NCBI RefSeq assembly: GCF_000003815.2
Contig: NC_049983.1
Coordinates: 981,827 to 1,045,826 of the forward strand
Length of the DNA: 64,000 nt
Direction: 5' to 3'
From: Branchiostoma floridae
Taxonomy: Eukaryota > Chordata > Leptocardii > Amphioxiformes > Branchiostomatidae
Below the pieces are notes generated by a model. The model was not told the origin of the DNA, did no database searches, and worked only from the letters and a program-made list of their open reading frames with translations. This document shows, piece by piece, positions 10,815 through 22,200 of the stretch; within the stretch, counting starts at the first letter, position 1; every line of letters starts with the position of its first letter. The translations under genes were made by a program, and so were the position numbers.

Positions 10815-11280
10815 AACCTTATGAGATTTGCACGATCCTTATGCGAAATTGCGCAACCACTGCCGGGGTCACGTGACAGACGGAGCGGGATTTTCAAGAT
10901 GGCGGCTTCGATCGGCGTCGACGGAAAATACGATGTAACACGCCGAAATGAAGCAAAACAGTAGCTCACAGGCTATCAAATACATAAGTTGCGACGGTAA
11001 ATGTCCATTCCATGCCTTGAAATATAAATATCACGGGTAGAAACGCTCAAAATCATGCCTCCTCCCGGCCGCCGTTTTTGCATAAGGATCGTGCAAATCT
11101 CATAAGGTTCGTGTGAATCACATAGTGATTCGTGCGAATTTCATAATATTCGTACGTTTTTGCATAGTGATTCGTGCGAATTTCATAATATTCGTGCGTT
11201 TTCGCATAGTGATTCGTGTGTATCACATAATATTCGTACGAATTTCATAGGGTTCGTGCAAATGCTTAGGCACCCCTGGT
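10815..11280. mobile_element. Inverted-repeat element with iterated ATTCGTGCGAAT-type words
   Basis: A perfect 30-bp inverted repeat (10815-10844 and 11080-11109; arms begin AACCTTATGAGATTTGCACG and GCATAAGGATCGTGCAAATC) encloses 235 bp. The right arm runs into a degenerate tandem array (11100-11265) built from CATAATATTCGTRCG and CATAGTGATTCGTGCGAAT words. No transposase frame is visible. It looks like a non-autonomous foldback element. Confidence 0.6.
10868..10906 (+). promoter_or_regulatory. Promoter-like pair: CLEAR/E-box palindrome and YY1-like motif
   Basis: GTCACGTGAC (10868-10877) is a perfect bHLH palindrome. Eighteen bases after it comes CAAGATGGCGGC (10895-10906), which matches the YY1 consensus core AAGATGGCGGC. 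Both lie between the arms of the inverted-repeat element. Motif identity is seen; activity is inference. Confidence 0.4.
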
Positions 11281-11659
11281 GAAAGCTAACTCTATATCCT
11301 TGGTTATTGTGTTTGACTCCTTTTTCAAAGACATTGGGAGACGAGAGATCCCACCTTTTCTATTATGTGTGGGTTTTGTGATGTTAGAAGGAGAATAGTT
11401 TTCTTTTTTGTCTGTGAATGTTAAGAAGTTTGGATGGAATTTGGTAGAACGGCACGTAAAACAAAACCTTCTTGCAAGTGGTATGTCAGTAATTTACATC
11501 TTATGGTAGTCATTCTTCCATCTCTAGGAAAGGTGTAAGCATTCTAACTGCTACATAATTTGGGTAATTAGTGTTTGTCAACTCACATTTTGACCCTGGG
11601 GTTAATCATCATCATCAACATCGTATTCTGGGTATATCGACATCGCACTATTACATCGA

Positions 11660-11731
11660 CATTATGTGGGTAGTCAGTGTTTTTCTAGCAGATATACCCT
11701 TTGACCCCTAGGTCATGTCATCATCATCAAC
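11660..11731 (+). promoter_or_regulatory. Conserved block upstream of KLHL copy 2 start codon
   Basis: It matches the block of copies 1 and 3: GGTAGTCAGTG, TGACC (11702-11706) and GGTCA (11711-11715) with a 4-bp spacer, then CATCATCATCAACATGGCTG. It remains well conserved although the BTB reading frame behind it is broken. Confidence 0.45.
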
Positions 11732-14693
11732 ATGGCTGCCGCAGACCAAGAACCCAACGTCAGCGCAGTTCGTCCTCGGTCCTACCAAGACGAGAGTTAC
11801 CTGCACGGGTTTCTTGGAACTGTGGGTGACTTATAGAAGGCTGGGGTACTGCAGGATGTCGTCCTTGAAGTCGAGGGCCGGCAGTTTCCCTGCCATCGGC
11901 TTGTTCTGTCCGCGACCAGCCCCTACTTCAGGGCCATGTTTACAAGTGACATGGCGGAAAACGTCAGAAGACGGTTGTTTTACAGGTAGGTTTTGTGTTG
12001 AATAGAGTTAGAATAGAGTGAAACAGAGAACTTCCAAAGATGCTACGTACCATAGAAACAGGGGAAATCCACCGATTACCAAAACGAGCAAATGTTAACA
12101 TTTCCTTTGTCACTCGTTATGCCCCCCTCCCCACCTACTGACCTTTTGGGGTCAAAGTTCATATTTGTATCCCTAATATAATGAGCATGTATCTTTAACA
12201 AACAAAAATGATTACAGTTATCGGCCACATATGAAGTAGTAGTGATTTTGTAGATGAAAACAGGTAGGGAGGAAAAAATTACCTTAATATGATAATCAAG
12301 CAAATTTGTGATATATTTACTTCTTCATACACCCTACATGTTAAACATTTGAACATTGTTACGATTTACTGTTTCTCAGGGTTTGGATGCAGGCATGTTT
12401 GGGGAGATCCTGAGTTACATCTACTCGGGAACCCTCCATGTGTCCCTGGACAAAGTGCAGCCCCTGTACCAGGCAGCCGACCTCCTCCAACTGGACTATG
12501 TGAGAAACACCTGCAGCAGCTACATGGCCATGAACGTACAACGTCCACCTTTGTGGACCTTTACAACTTTGCTATTATCTTTTCCGTGGACACTGTCCGG
12601 AAACGTTGTCATCAGTGGTTTGCCAGAAACTTTACTGAGTCTTCATAATAGTTTAAAGCAGCTGCCTGAAATAGTAATACCGTGTTTTGTTTTTTTTAAT
12701 AATTTTATGATACACTAACACTAGCTGCATGCCCTGCAAAGCTGGTGTTACGACGGTTATACTTGCTATAATGATACAGATATTCAGGGCATTCTGCTTA
12801 CTATCTTGGATTTGCATATGTTTACTTATGATTCTTAATCTCCAATAGCTGTACGTTAAGTGGCCTTCGTCAATGTTTTGTTGTCTCTTCTGCATTACCC
12901 TACACCACTCCTATACTTATTCTTGTAACATTCAGACAAACAGTACCTATTGGCACATACTGTACTTATTTTCATAACTGCATATATTCTCCACCTTCAC
13001 AGTTTGCCTCCAGTGAGGTGTTCTACAGCCTGAGTGTGAATCAGCTGGCTGAGATCATCAGCCACGATGAGCTGGATGTTAAAGAGGAGACAACAGTGTG
13101 GGAGGCTGTGGTGAGATGGGTGAAGCACAGCAGGGAAGACAGGTGGGTCTTGCACAATTATCAATTATGAATATGGGAGTTAGCTTTATGTAATTCAGTT
13201 CTATTGACAGAAACCACATATCCACATTTTGCTTACTTTGTTTTCAAGGCTCTGTATCCAAAAATTCTCTGCAGTGATGTCCAGCTAACTTCCAATGATA
13301 AGTAATATTCGAATAGGTCATTTGTCTATGAGGTGTGATATCCTTGCGTTCTCTGCAGTATTATCAAAAGTTGAAATCCTCCCCATATTATCCACTCCTC
13401 TATATCCTACAGACTGCACCACCTACCCAGCATCCTCCCTCACATCCGCTTCAACTTGCTGACGTCAGACGACACAGCAGCCATCTTGGATCACCCCCTG
13501 GTCAGAGAGGATGCTGGGAGTTCTGAGGTCATCAGGAACCGGGTGAAGGAGACTTCCACCCCGAGGAAAAGATTTGGGATGGACACAATGGAAATGGCTC
13601 TGCTTTTTAATTTCAGGTCTGTACATTCACGTATCATTTTGTAACAAATCGCTGCAAATCTAAGACAGTAGTAGACCTCTCTTTATGCGCGAGATTTATT
13701 TGAAAAACTCACCATATGTGCACCTTTCATTCCTTACGTACCGTTGATATTCTGTTATTACATTGCCGTCAATTTCCACTCCTCTCCAGAAAAGATGAGA
13801 TCCTCTTCATGAACCCCAGGGAAGGGAAGTACGTCAGCCGCAGTTACCATTTTAAAGAATATTGTTCAGTGGCAGCCATGGCAGTCAGCAGTGATAGCAA
13901 CATTTATATGCTGGCTAGAGATTCAGGTAAATTGACCATGTTCAAGTACAAGCATATAAGGAATGCACATATTTGGGCACATGCAGGTATGTCCCCAGTA
14001 TTTACATTCCTGGAACAAGGAAAGAACTCGCTTGACTACAACGAGCACCTCGTTGAAGTTGATCGTACTTTATACTACCTTGGCGTGAAAAAGAGAAGCG
14101 ACAGTACCTTGGTGCGAATGAGAAAGTACAACTGGTACTCTGACCAGTGGCAGGAGTGTTCACAGCTGGAAGTTGACGGACTTTCTAAACTCAGTGCTGC
14201 AGTAACCTGCTGTTCGCACCTCTATTTCTTCACAAAGTCGAAAATGCATCGCTATGACCCAAGCCAGGATCTGTGGCACCAGAAGACACCACCAAGAACC
14301 GATCTTCCAATCTGCACAGCCGTTGCCATGGGAACAGAGATCTTCTGCACGGACGATCTGTTTACTCGGACTATGGTGTACGATACAGAGTCAGACCGCT
14401 GGCAGGATTTGCAAGGCTGGTTGTCCCCAGAATTCCCCTCTCACCTGGATATGAGCAATCCCCAATTCTTCGTACTGGAGAACCAGCTACACTTAGTGCT
14501 AGAAGCCTATGAGACTACCAGAGAAAGGTCATCAGCACAGTATATGGTATATGTGTATGACAGGTCTGCTGATGCATGGACAGACATGAAGGCCACAATC
14601 CCAAAGAATAGATATGTATCGGGTGGTTCCATGTGCCACGTGGCACGTATGTACAACCCACTTTCTGATGCACAGTATGCATTCATGTATTAG
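11732..14693 (+). pseudogene. BTB-BACK-kelch gene, tandem copy 2, broken in its BTB half
   Basis: Same five-exon plan as copy 1: 11732-11985, 12380-12639, 13003-13142, 13413-13616, 13790-14693. Four lesions hit exons 1-2. A TAG at 11834-11836 replaces the CAG or CAC codon of the paralogues. One base is missing in the AGTCGTCAG region near 11961. One base is missing near 12543 (CGTCCACC against CGCTCCACC). The donor after exon 2 reads TCTTCA instead of GT at 12640. Exons 3-5 keep an open frame, intact splice sites and a normal stop, and encode most of BACK ([14 protein letters not shown]) and the kelch region (YDPSQDLWH, MVYDTESDRWQ, VYVYDRSADAW). It is either a recent pseudogene or a truncated BACK-kelch product from an internal start. 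The exon 1 copy also lacks a usable alternative start for BTB. Confidence 0.82.
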
Positions 14694-16463
14694 GTGCCTC
14701 CCAAGCCTTGTGACCCCACACTGGGAGGGTCGGGGGTTTAGTGTATTCTAAATGCTCTGGCGTTTGCAGTTATGAAGCTAACCCCATGAAATTCACACAG
14801 AATTCACAAAGACATGTAAGAATTACCACCATGATGTTAGATTGGGTGAGTTATGGATAATTTTCCAAAAAATATGGCATCAAAAATGAACTTCCTGTAT
14901 AGAAAGTCACTATCCGATTGTGACAAATTTAGTGCAATACTTGCCAAAAATTTGGTCACAAACAATAATCTACGTACCAACACATGCACTCAAAGTATTA
15001 TTGTAGTTGCATTTTACCAAATAGAAGAGAAAGTCAAGGTATAGTGCTTGATTTTTCTCCAAAACTTGGCACTGTGTGGCAAGCACACGCTGGCACCGAG
15101 CCGCCATTTAAATCTACAGGCACTTAGCTTACATGTCAGAGGACCACTTGCCTGCTCCATATAAGGCATGGCCCCAAGGAATACCGAGAATTAATGTCTC
15201 TAAAATAGGGTTTCTGTTGGTTGAAAGCCCCTTCCGAAGATCCCCGAAGGTTGAAGCAATTGTCTGTCCATGGGGAACAGCAGGCTAACTACCGAACCAG
15301 CTTGCTGCGTGGGGCATACATTGTGTACATTAGAACATACAAGGGGCTTTCTGGTGATTATATCGGCTAAAAACTGTGGAAAACACAATCAAGAGAAGAC
15401 CATACAATTATTTTACATAACAAACATGTGCTAAAATGTTTTAGACTTGTAGTAACGTGTAATAGTCATGTCGATAAAGGCTCCAGTAATAGTTATTGAC
15501 TGATTGATTTTAGTTTCTCCTAACTGTGGGCTATACCAAATGTATCCAAAGATTGAAAGAAAATAGGTACAGATTTATTGAATCGTAGTGTTTTGTGCTT
15601 TTACTTTATATGTAATGGGCTTGTAGATTATTTTTCTAATACATTCTTAAAGATTCAATCGTATTTTATGAGTTTTCATACAGATATATTCCATGCCTAC
15701 CTCCTCAATGTTGGTAGCAACCTTTGGAGTTCCCCTGCATGTTTGATCAAAGATGTACACATGTATGTCCTGGGCTTCTTGTATCTTTCAATCATATCGG
15801 CCGAGAAATTTCAGTCCCCACGAGTTTGCACCACAAATTTTAATGTAATGTGGTATATGAAGTGGCACTATGCTTTGTAAGTGGCATTTCAACCAGAGAA
15901 ACCAAGCATTAGATATACGACCCGACCTGACCCTCGATCTGCACCACAGGTGGTACACTCTTATCACCATCCAGCCCAGCCTGGTCAGGTCTGGTCTCTT
16001 GAATTCGGGAAAAGTCGGAAATCGGTTCCGCATGAGTGATTGTCTCACTTGGGAAACACCTTAAATGCAACAAACTATACGATGGCTTCCATGTGAAGTT
16101 TATCTGTATTTATATGACGTCTCTGTTGATTTGAGTGTTCATGATGAGATAGCAGTGGGTAGTCTCTCTATTCATTTGTGTGTTTGTATCAGCTTCACGT
16201 AGCTTTGTTTCAGCGGAGCATGACTGTTTAAGGATATCTCCGTCTTTTAAAGTTTACAGTTTACACTGAATGTAGGATAGCATTCTCTGCATTCAAAGTT
16301 AAACCTTAACCTTTGTCAAAAAATGCATGTTTCTGCAGAAGGGCCGCCTTATGATGAATGAGCTAATGTGTCCTAAAACTGAACGTTTGTTACCAGACAG
16401 CGCAATCTTAAAGAGGCCTGTCCAATTATTGTATTTTGTTTCATCTGCCATTTCATTTACTAA
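14694..16463. other. Intergenic DNA after KLHL copy 2
   Basis: No exon, RNA gene or recognisable transposon protein is visible. Short open frames here lack splice sites, domain content and similarity to the neighbouring paralogues. Confidence 0.4.
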
Positions 16464-17246
16464 GGCCATGTTGATTTGATTATATGGATGACATCCTCTG
16501 GGAACTCCAAAATTGATGCGAGCGAGCGAATAAAAATAAAGTTTGGCCCCCCAAAAAAGTTGCCTTCAGTATGAAATCTAAGTGGTCAGGAAGGTTGAAC
16601 ATAGGACTAAAAACACATAGTATGGTATAACAACAGTCTGAGGTGTAGGGACCAGTACATTGTACAGGTGAAAAACATTTTATTTTTCTTCTTGGACTGA
16701 TCCAATAAAAACAGACCTGAAAAAAATCAGTGGAACGGGTTTTGCCAATTATAAAATTGTACCAAGTTTCTACAGTGAAAGGTAGAGAGACAGCATTTAT
16801 TACATGGAGATGGGATTTTAAAATGGGAGTCCACCAAACAGATTCCTTTGTAGCAAAATTGACCCATTACCATTGTTTTGAGTATTGCCAGTTCTCAAGT
16901 TTCCACATACAATCAGGTCCAGGTTCAGGTCCGGAACTGGAAATGATCCTTTGGACCTGAACAGGACCTATACCTGAATTTTCTGTACCGGTACCTACCC
17001 CTGCCGACAATATTTTTTTAAAAATTCTGTCCTTTCACATCTTATTCTTTGACTTTAGATTTATTTTGGCATTCTATGGCATTAGTTATATGTTTTCTGA
17101 TACTTTTTCTTCAATCTACAGCATATATGTGCTCATTTTACAGCTGCTTTGCACAATTTACTGTATGGTTAAAAACTTTTTTTTTGGAAACGGCCGAAAA
17201 TTGGTGCGAGCGCGCATGTCATCCATATAATCAAATCAACATGGCC
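16464..17246. mobile_element. Foldback element with perfect 31-bp inverted ends
   Basis: Bases 16464-16494 (starting GGCCATGTTGATTTGATTAT) are exactly complementary to 17216-17246. Just inside each arm there is a related word, ATTGATGCGAGCGAGCG on the left and ATTGGTGCGAGCGCGC on the right. The interior has no transposase frame, so a non-autonomous DNA element is likely. Confidence 0.65.
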
Positions 17247-19144
17247 TAAATCTGACAATTTTTTAAAACTTTTTAGGTCAATATTACTGCTCTTGATACT
17301 TTACAAATATCATTCTGTTATATATCTAGTTTGTTGTATGATATCCCTACATTAGCTCGCACAATGAAGATGTGCACACGCACACGCATTCATTCACTCA
17401 ATGTGCTTTATTTTCATGGTAACATATCCTTCTTTTACTACAATTTAATGAATGTTAACAACAATATTTTCTTGAAGCACTGTTTTCTATGATATTTTGT
17501 CAAATGTTACGGTATAACAGTTATGTGTGACCAAGACGATTTCTGATGCCTTGAAAATTCGTTTCATCCATCCATAGTGAAGATACTACAATTAGATATC
17601 ATTAGACGTCAGCAACACCTTGGTGCAGGAAGACCAATCTTCATTGCATGGACAAGGTCCATACCTGTGTAAATGTTTGAATTAACACATTAATAACTTC
17701 CTGAATGAAACTGACTGACCAATTAACAGCTTGTAACAGTTTCCAAGAATCCTGCTGGCGCATAAAAACGACAAGACTTACCAGCGGAAAATTCTTAAAC
17801 CTTTGGATTTCTTGCCCAGGGTAAGAACTATAAGGAAGTGCTCCCACTGTGACTTGTCCAGCAGTTTGAATGGTGGATTGACCCCTATAACTACATAAAC
17901 TCAAAAACATCCCAGACTGTCTACCAGCTAGAAACAATGGTCAGAGATAGATTTGCATATTACAGGTCACTGATTCAAATATTCTGTACTGGTTTGGTTT
18001 TCATAGCAACATTATCAAATCATACAGAATGACCCAAAGTAAGTAACAAAGTTACATAATGCAAGGTTTCAATTAGATAAGATCATGTAATAATAAGATA
18101 ATTCTATCTGCAGTTCTGGAAAAACAACTTTCTTCAAATTTCAAATCATCCTTGTCAAAATTGTACCAAAGCATCTACTTGCATCTACATTTCGAACTTG
18201 AAAATGTCTTCCTTACAAGTTCTAGCTGTCATGAGTGTGTGTATTAACATGACTTGTAATACTTGACTTATAGTATGAGACTAGTACAAACCTATGTTCT
18301 GTAGAACTGCACAAAAAAACTGCCAGCTGATGTCTCACACTGAATAGCAACCCAGTATTGTCATTACTTCATATTCTGGGCCAAATGTTCTTCAACAAGC
18401 TAATTTCTCTATGATGTGTAGTCTTACTTCATTTTTTATCTGTTGTCTCTAGATTTCAAACAGGATTTGAAGAGTAAATTGTACTTTCTCAGTCAGGCCA
18501 CCACTGATGTTAACTGCACGGGTGCCTGTAGCATACTGAAACCCATAGTTTATATTATCTGGTCTTTATATAGTTTTACCAGCCGGTTTAAGGTAAATAC
18601 TTGAAAGGCCGACATTTGCCCGCGATTATATATTAGCATATAACAATTCATATTCAACCAGAAATGAAGTCTTCCATCTCAACCTTGACATTGACCGATC
18701 TTTCCAAAACGTCAACCAACATCATGGATTTCAAGCCACGTGCCTATACAAACTTCCAAATGATTTGCAAATGATGGCACCGGAGTCCAATATATGCATT
18801 TAAATTCTAACGAATCCCAAATTAAACCAAATCAATGCGATTTACATCACAAGTTTTTCTTTCCAACAGAGCTGCTGGGCAAAATGACTTAAAACAGACA
18901 GAACAGTCAGGTGAATATGACGTTTGCAAAGAAAGACACAACTTTCGATTTCTGTACAACGCTACATAACTTACATCCGACCAATCCACAGATCTAGATA
19001 TGCATGAAAATCTTGAACACTCTGTAATATATCTTAAACTTTAATGATGTTCTCTGCCGGCGTTACAGATATAAATGTTGCTCTTTTTTTACATCGTTAC
19101 TTAGGCATTTTCCTGTCTAAGAGGTGATGATGGCTCTTTTACTG
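17247..19144. other. Intergenic DNA before KLHL copy 3
   Basis: No gene is seen. At 18603-18623 there is a fragment GAAAGGCCGACATTTGC identical to the first bases of the GAAGAA-tailed repeat found at 28838, 30030, 31077 and 55557. Confidence 0.4.
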
Positions 19145-19214
19145 CTACGCTATCTGGGTAATCAGTGGGTGAAAATTTACTCTTTGACCTTCGGGTCATG
19201 CTATCATCATCAAC
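19145..19214 (+). promoter_or_regulatory. Conserved block upstream of KLHL copy 3 start codon
   Basis: GGGTAATCAGTGGGTG is followed by TGACC (19185-19189) and GGTCA (19194-19198) with a 4-bp spacer, and by CATCATCATCAACATGGCTG. Sequence and spacing to the ATG are shared with copies 1 and 2. Confidence 0.45.
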
Positions 19215-22200
19215 ATGGCTGCCGCGCAACAAGGTCTACACGTCAGCGCTGTTCGTCCTCGTTCCTACCAAGACGAGAGCTATCTGCACGGGTTTCTTGG
19301 AACTGTGGGTGACTTACAGAAGGCTGAGGTACTGCAGGATGTCGTCCTTGAAGTCGAGGGTCGGCGGTTTTCCTGCCATCGGCTTGTTCTGTCCGCGGCC
19401 AGCCCCTACTTCAGGGCCATGTTTACATGTGACATGGCGGAAAGTCGTCAGAAGACGGTTGTTTTACAGGTAGGGTTGGTGTGACGTGTGGATAGAATAG
19501 AGTGTAACAGGCAGCTTGTTAATATGATACGTATCATACAGAATATATACAGCAGGGGAACCCATTGTTTTCCAAAACCAACAGATGGTAAACGTTGCTT
19601 TGATGTGGCCCACGCTATGCCCCCCTCCCCCGTGTACACTATTTCACATTCAGTAGATATCTGGCGGTTTCTAGCGAGGACCAATCAGATGGCTGCTAGC
19701 AGGTCACTGACCGCAGTTGACAATCAGCCAATGGCAGCCCAGTTACGGGCTAATCGCACCCCTTGTAGCGCCCCTAGTTTCATGTAAATGTCCTAAACTC
19801 AACCCAAGCACATTTGAGTTGCTATTTTGAGTTTCTTCCGTATGTCTAGATAGATCAGCTTGAAAATACTCAACTTTGAAAGTTTGATGATCAAAATGCT
19901 TTGGGACTGTAGAAATGAAGTTTTACACTTTCAATGGTGCTACGCTCGCGCTAATGGAGCGGTCACTACGTGAAGGAACGGATCCCGACGAAGGTGAGAT
20001 TTGTCGAGTTGACCCAACATTTCCCAACAAGAGCAAGCTCTCCAGGAAGGGCCGCGTACAAAAATGGAGGGAAATCAAATCTAAACTTGTCCTGGATGAG
20101 GATTTTATGGCGCATTGTGACGCCCCAAATTACAGACAATCAGCGAGAGAAGACATCGAACGAATTTTCCAGGACAGTCACCTAACAGCGCATCCCGAGT
20201 CTTTGGTTCACCGGTCATGGCGGGAGACATAGAAATCGGTAATAACAAGCAAAAAAATAAATATTTGTCAACGATCCTGTAAAAAAATCATGACTAGTCA
20301 TTATACAAAAATCTTCGCTAAGCGCCAATAACACTTTAATAATTGTCACAGTCCAAACATGAACTATAAACGTTACATTTTTAAGTTACATCAAGGAGAT
20401 TAAAAAAACACCTCCTTGGTTACATATCGCCCGGCCGAAGACCTTGATACAACGTACTCAGTTTAGAACTGAGTGACTCATGTTGCATATACTACACAAA
20501 GTTACACCGCGATATGTTTTGCTGCATATGCTTCGCCATGTCAAGGAGGTTCTATCTTCGAAAATAAGATCCGTTCTGTTACATATATTACAGTCAGCGT
20601 AAATCACGCACCATATAATCGGTCATTCTGCTTCATTTGGTTTATTTCATTTGTTAATCTTCTTGTAATTATGCAAAAGTAGCTGACAACACACTTGTAA
20701 CTTTGACAAAGACGTTCACATGTTTGAAAGGTTGCTTCTATGTGATGCAAAACCACTTCCAGAATTTGAATACGTCCGTCACCTAGCTATGTAAACACGA
20801 TAATTTATTCATGCGGTAGAAGTACCACAAACATCCCAGACAACCACAGTTGGTAAAGACGATATTGAGTTTTGGGATAATGTGACATTATCCATCGTTG
20901 TTATTTTGTAAAACATAAAATAAAAAAAAAACATCACGTAGTTCTACTGTACTTCTACAAGTCACAACTTGAATCTTGTAACCGTAGTAGGTAAAAAGAT
21001 CTCTGAATCTGATGACCCGTGCGCAACGGCTGTAGTAAATTGTCAAATATAACGCTATGTACTCAAGTCGTATTGTTTTTTTTCAGTCCTTCCTTCTATT
21101 CTATATTACCGGCATTGAAAGGGACCAGCTTACAAAATACATGCTGTAAACTAAAGGAAGCCCTACAAAGATCTATCCTTTGTAATGTATTGACGGTATT
21201 TAACAGCCAGTAATCGACGGGCAATAGGTGTGAAATATTCCCCCCTGCCCCTCGCGTGCCACCAGTTTAGTGTTAATTAGTTACTCTGCATTTGAAAAAG
21301 CGGACTTCATGGGCGTTGCCCTCGCTAGAAATCTACTGAATGGGAATCAGAGCTAGGCCCCCTCCCCACTCTTTGGAATTTAGGGTCAAAGGTCAACTTT
21401 ACAATAGGTGCTAGAGATGATAAAGATTTATTTCTTATGAAAGTTATTTGTGATATATTCTGCTTTATACACCAAGAAGGTGATACTCTTAAAAGGCTAT
21501 TGGAGTTTTCTTTTACACAACCAAATAATCCCTTTACGCAACTAATTGATCTCGGTCATGGGCCGAACACACTGCCACTGCACTACGCAGTCCCACTGTT
21601 AATATGTTATGTTGTTTTGCAGGGCTTGGATGCAGACATGCTTGGGGAGATCCTGAGTTACATCTACTCGGGAACCCTCCATGTGTCCCTGGATAAAGTG
21701 CGGCCCCTGCTTGTACCAGGCAGCCGACCTCCTCCAACTGGACTATGTGAGAGACACCTGCAGCAGCTACATGGCCATGAACGTGGAACGCTCCACCTGT
21801 GTGAACCTGTACACATTTGCTGATGTCTTCTGTCTGGACAATGTGCGAAAAGCTTGTCTGAAATGTATCGATAGAAACTTTGCTGAGGTGGGTCTAAAAT
21901 TTTGATTGTAGAGCACTTCATTTTACTTCTCGTTCATACAAGAGATGCTGTAATTTTGTCATGAAATTGTAGAAGAATGAGTTTGTGCAACAGCTATTGT
22001 CATATAACCAGGCGCCACGGACCAATCAGAAGGCCCTGTTTCATGTTGGTTATGATGCCGTAATATTTCAGGCCAGGGGGTATTCCCCTTCTGACTGGTC
22101 AGAATGAATCGACACCGGCACCAGTGTCGATTCATTCTGACCAATCAGAAGGAGAAATCCATTTATGAAAGTAAGGGATATGCAGGCATGGCCCATCAAA

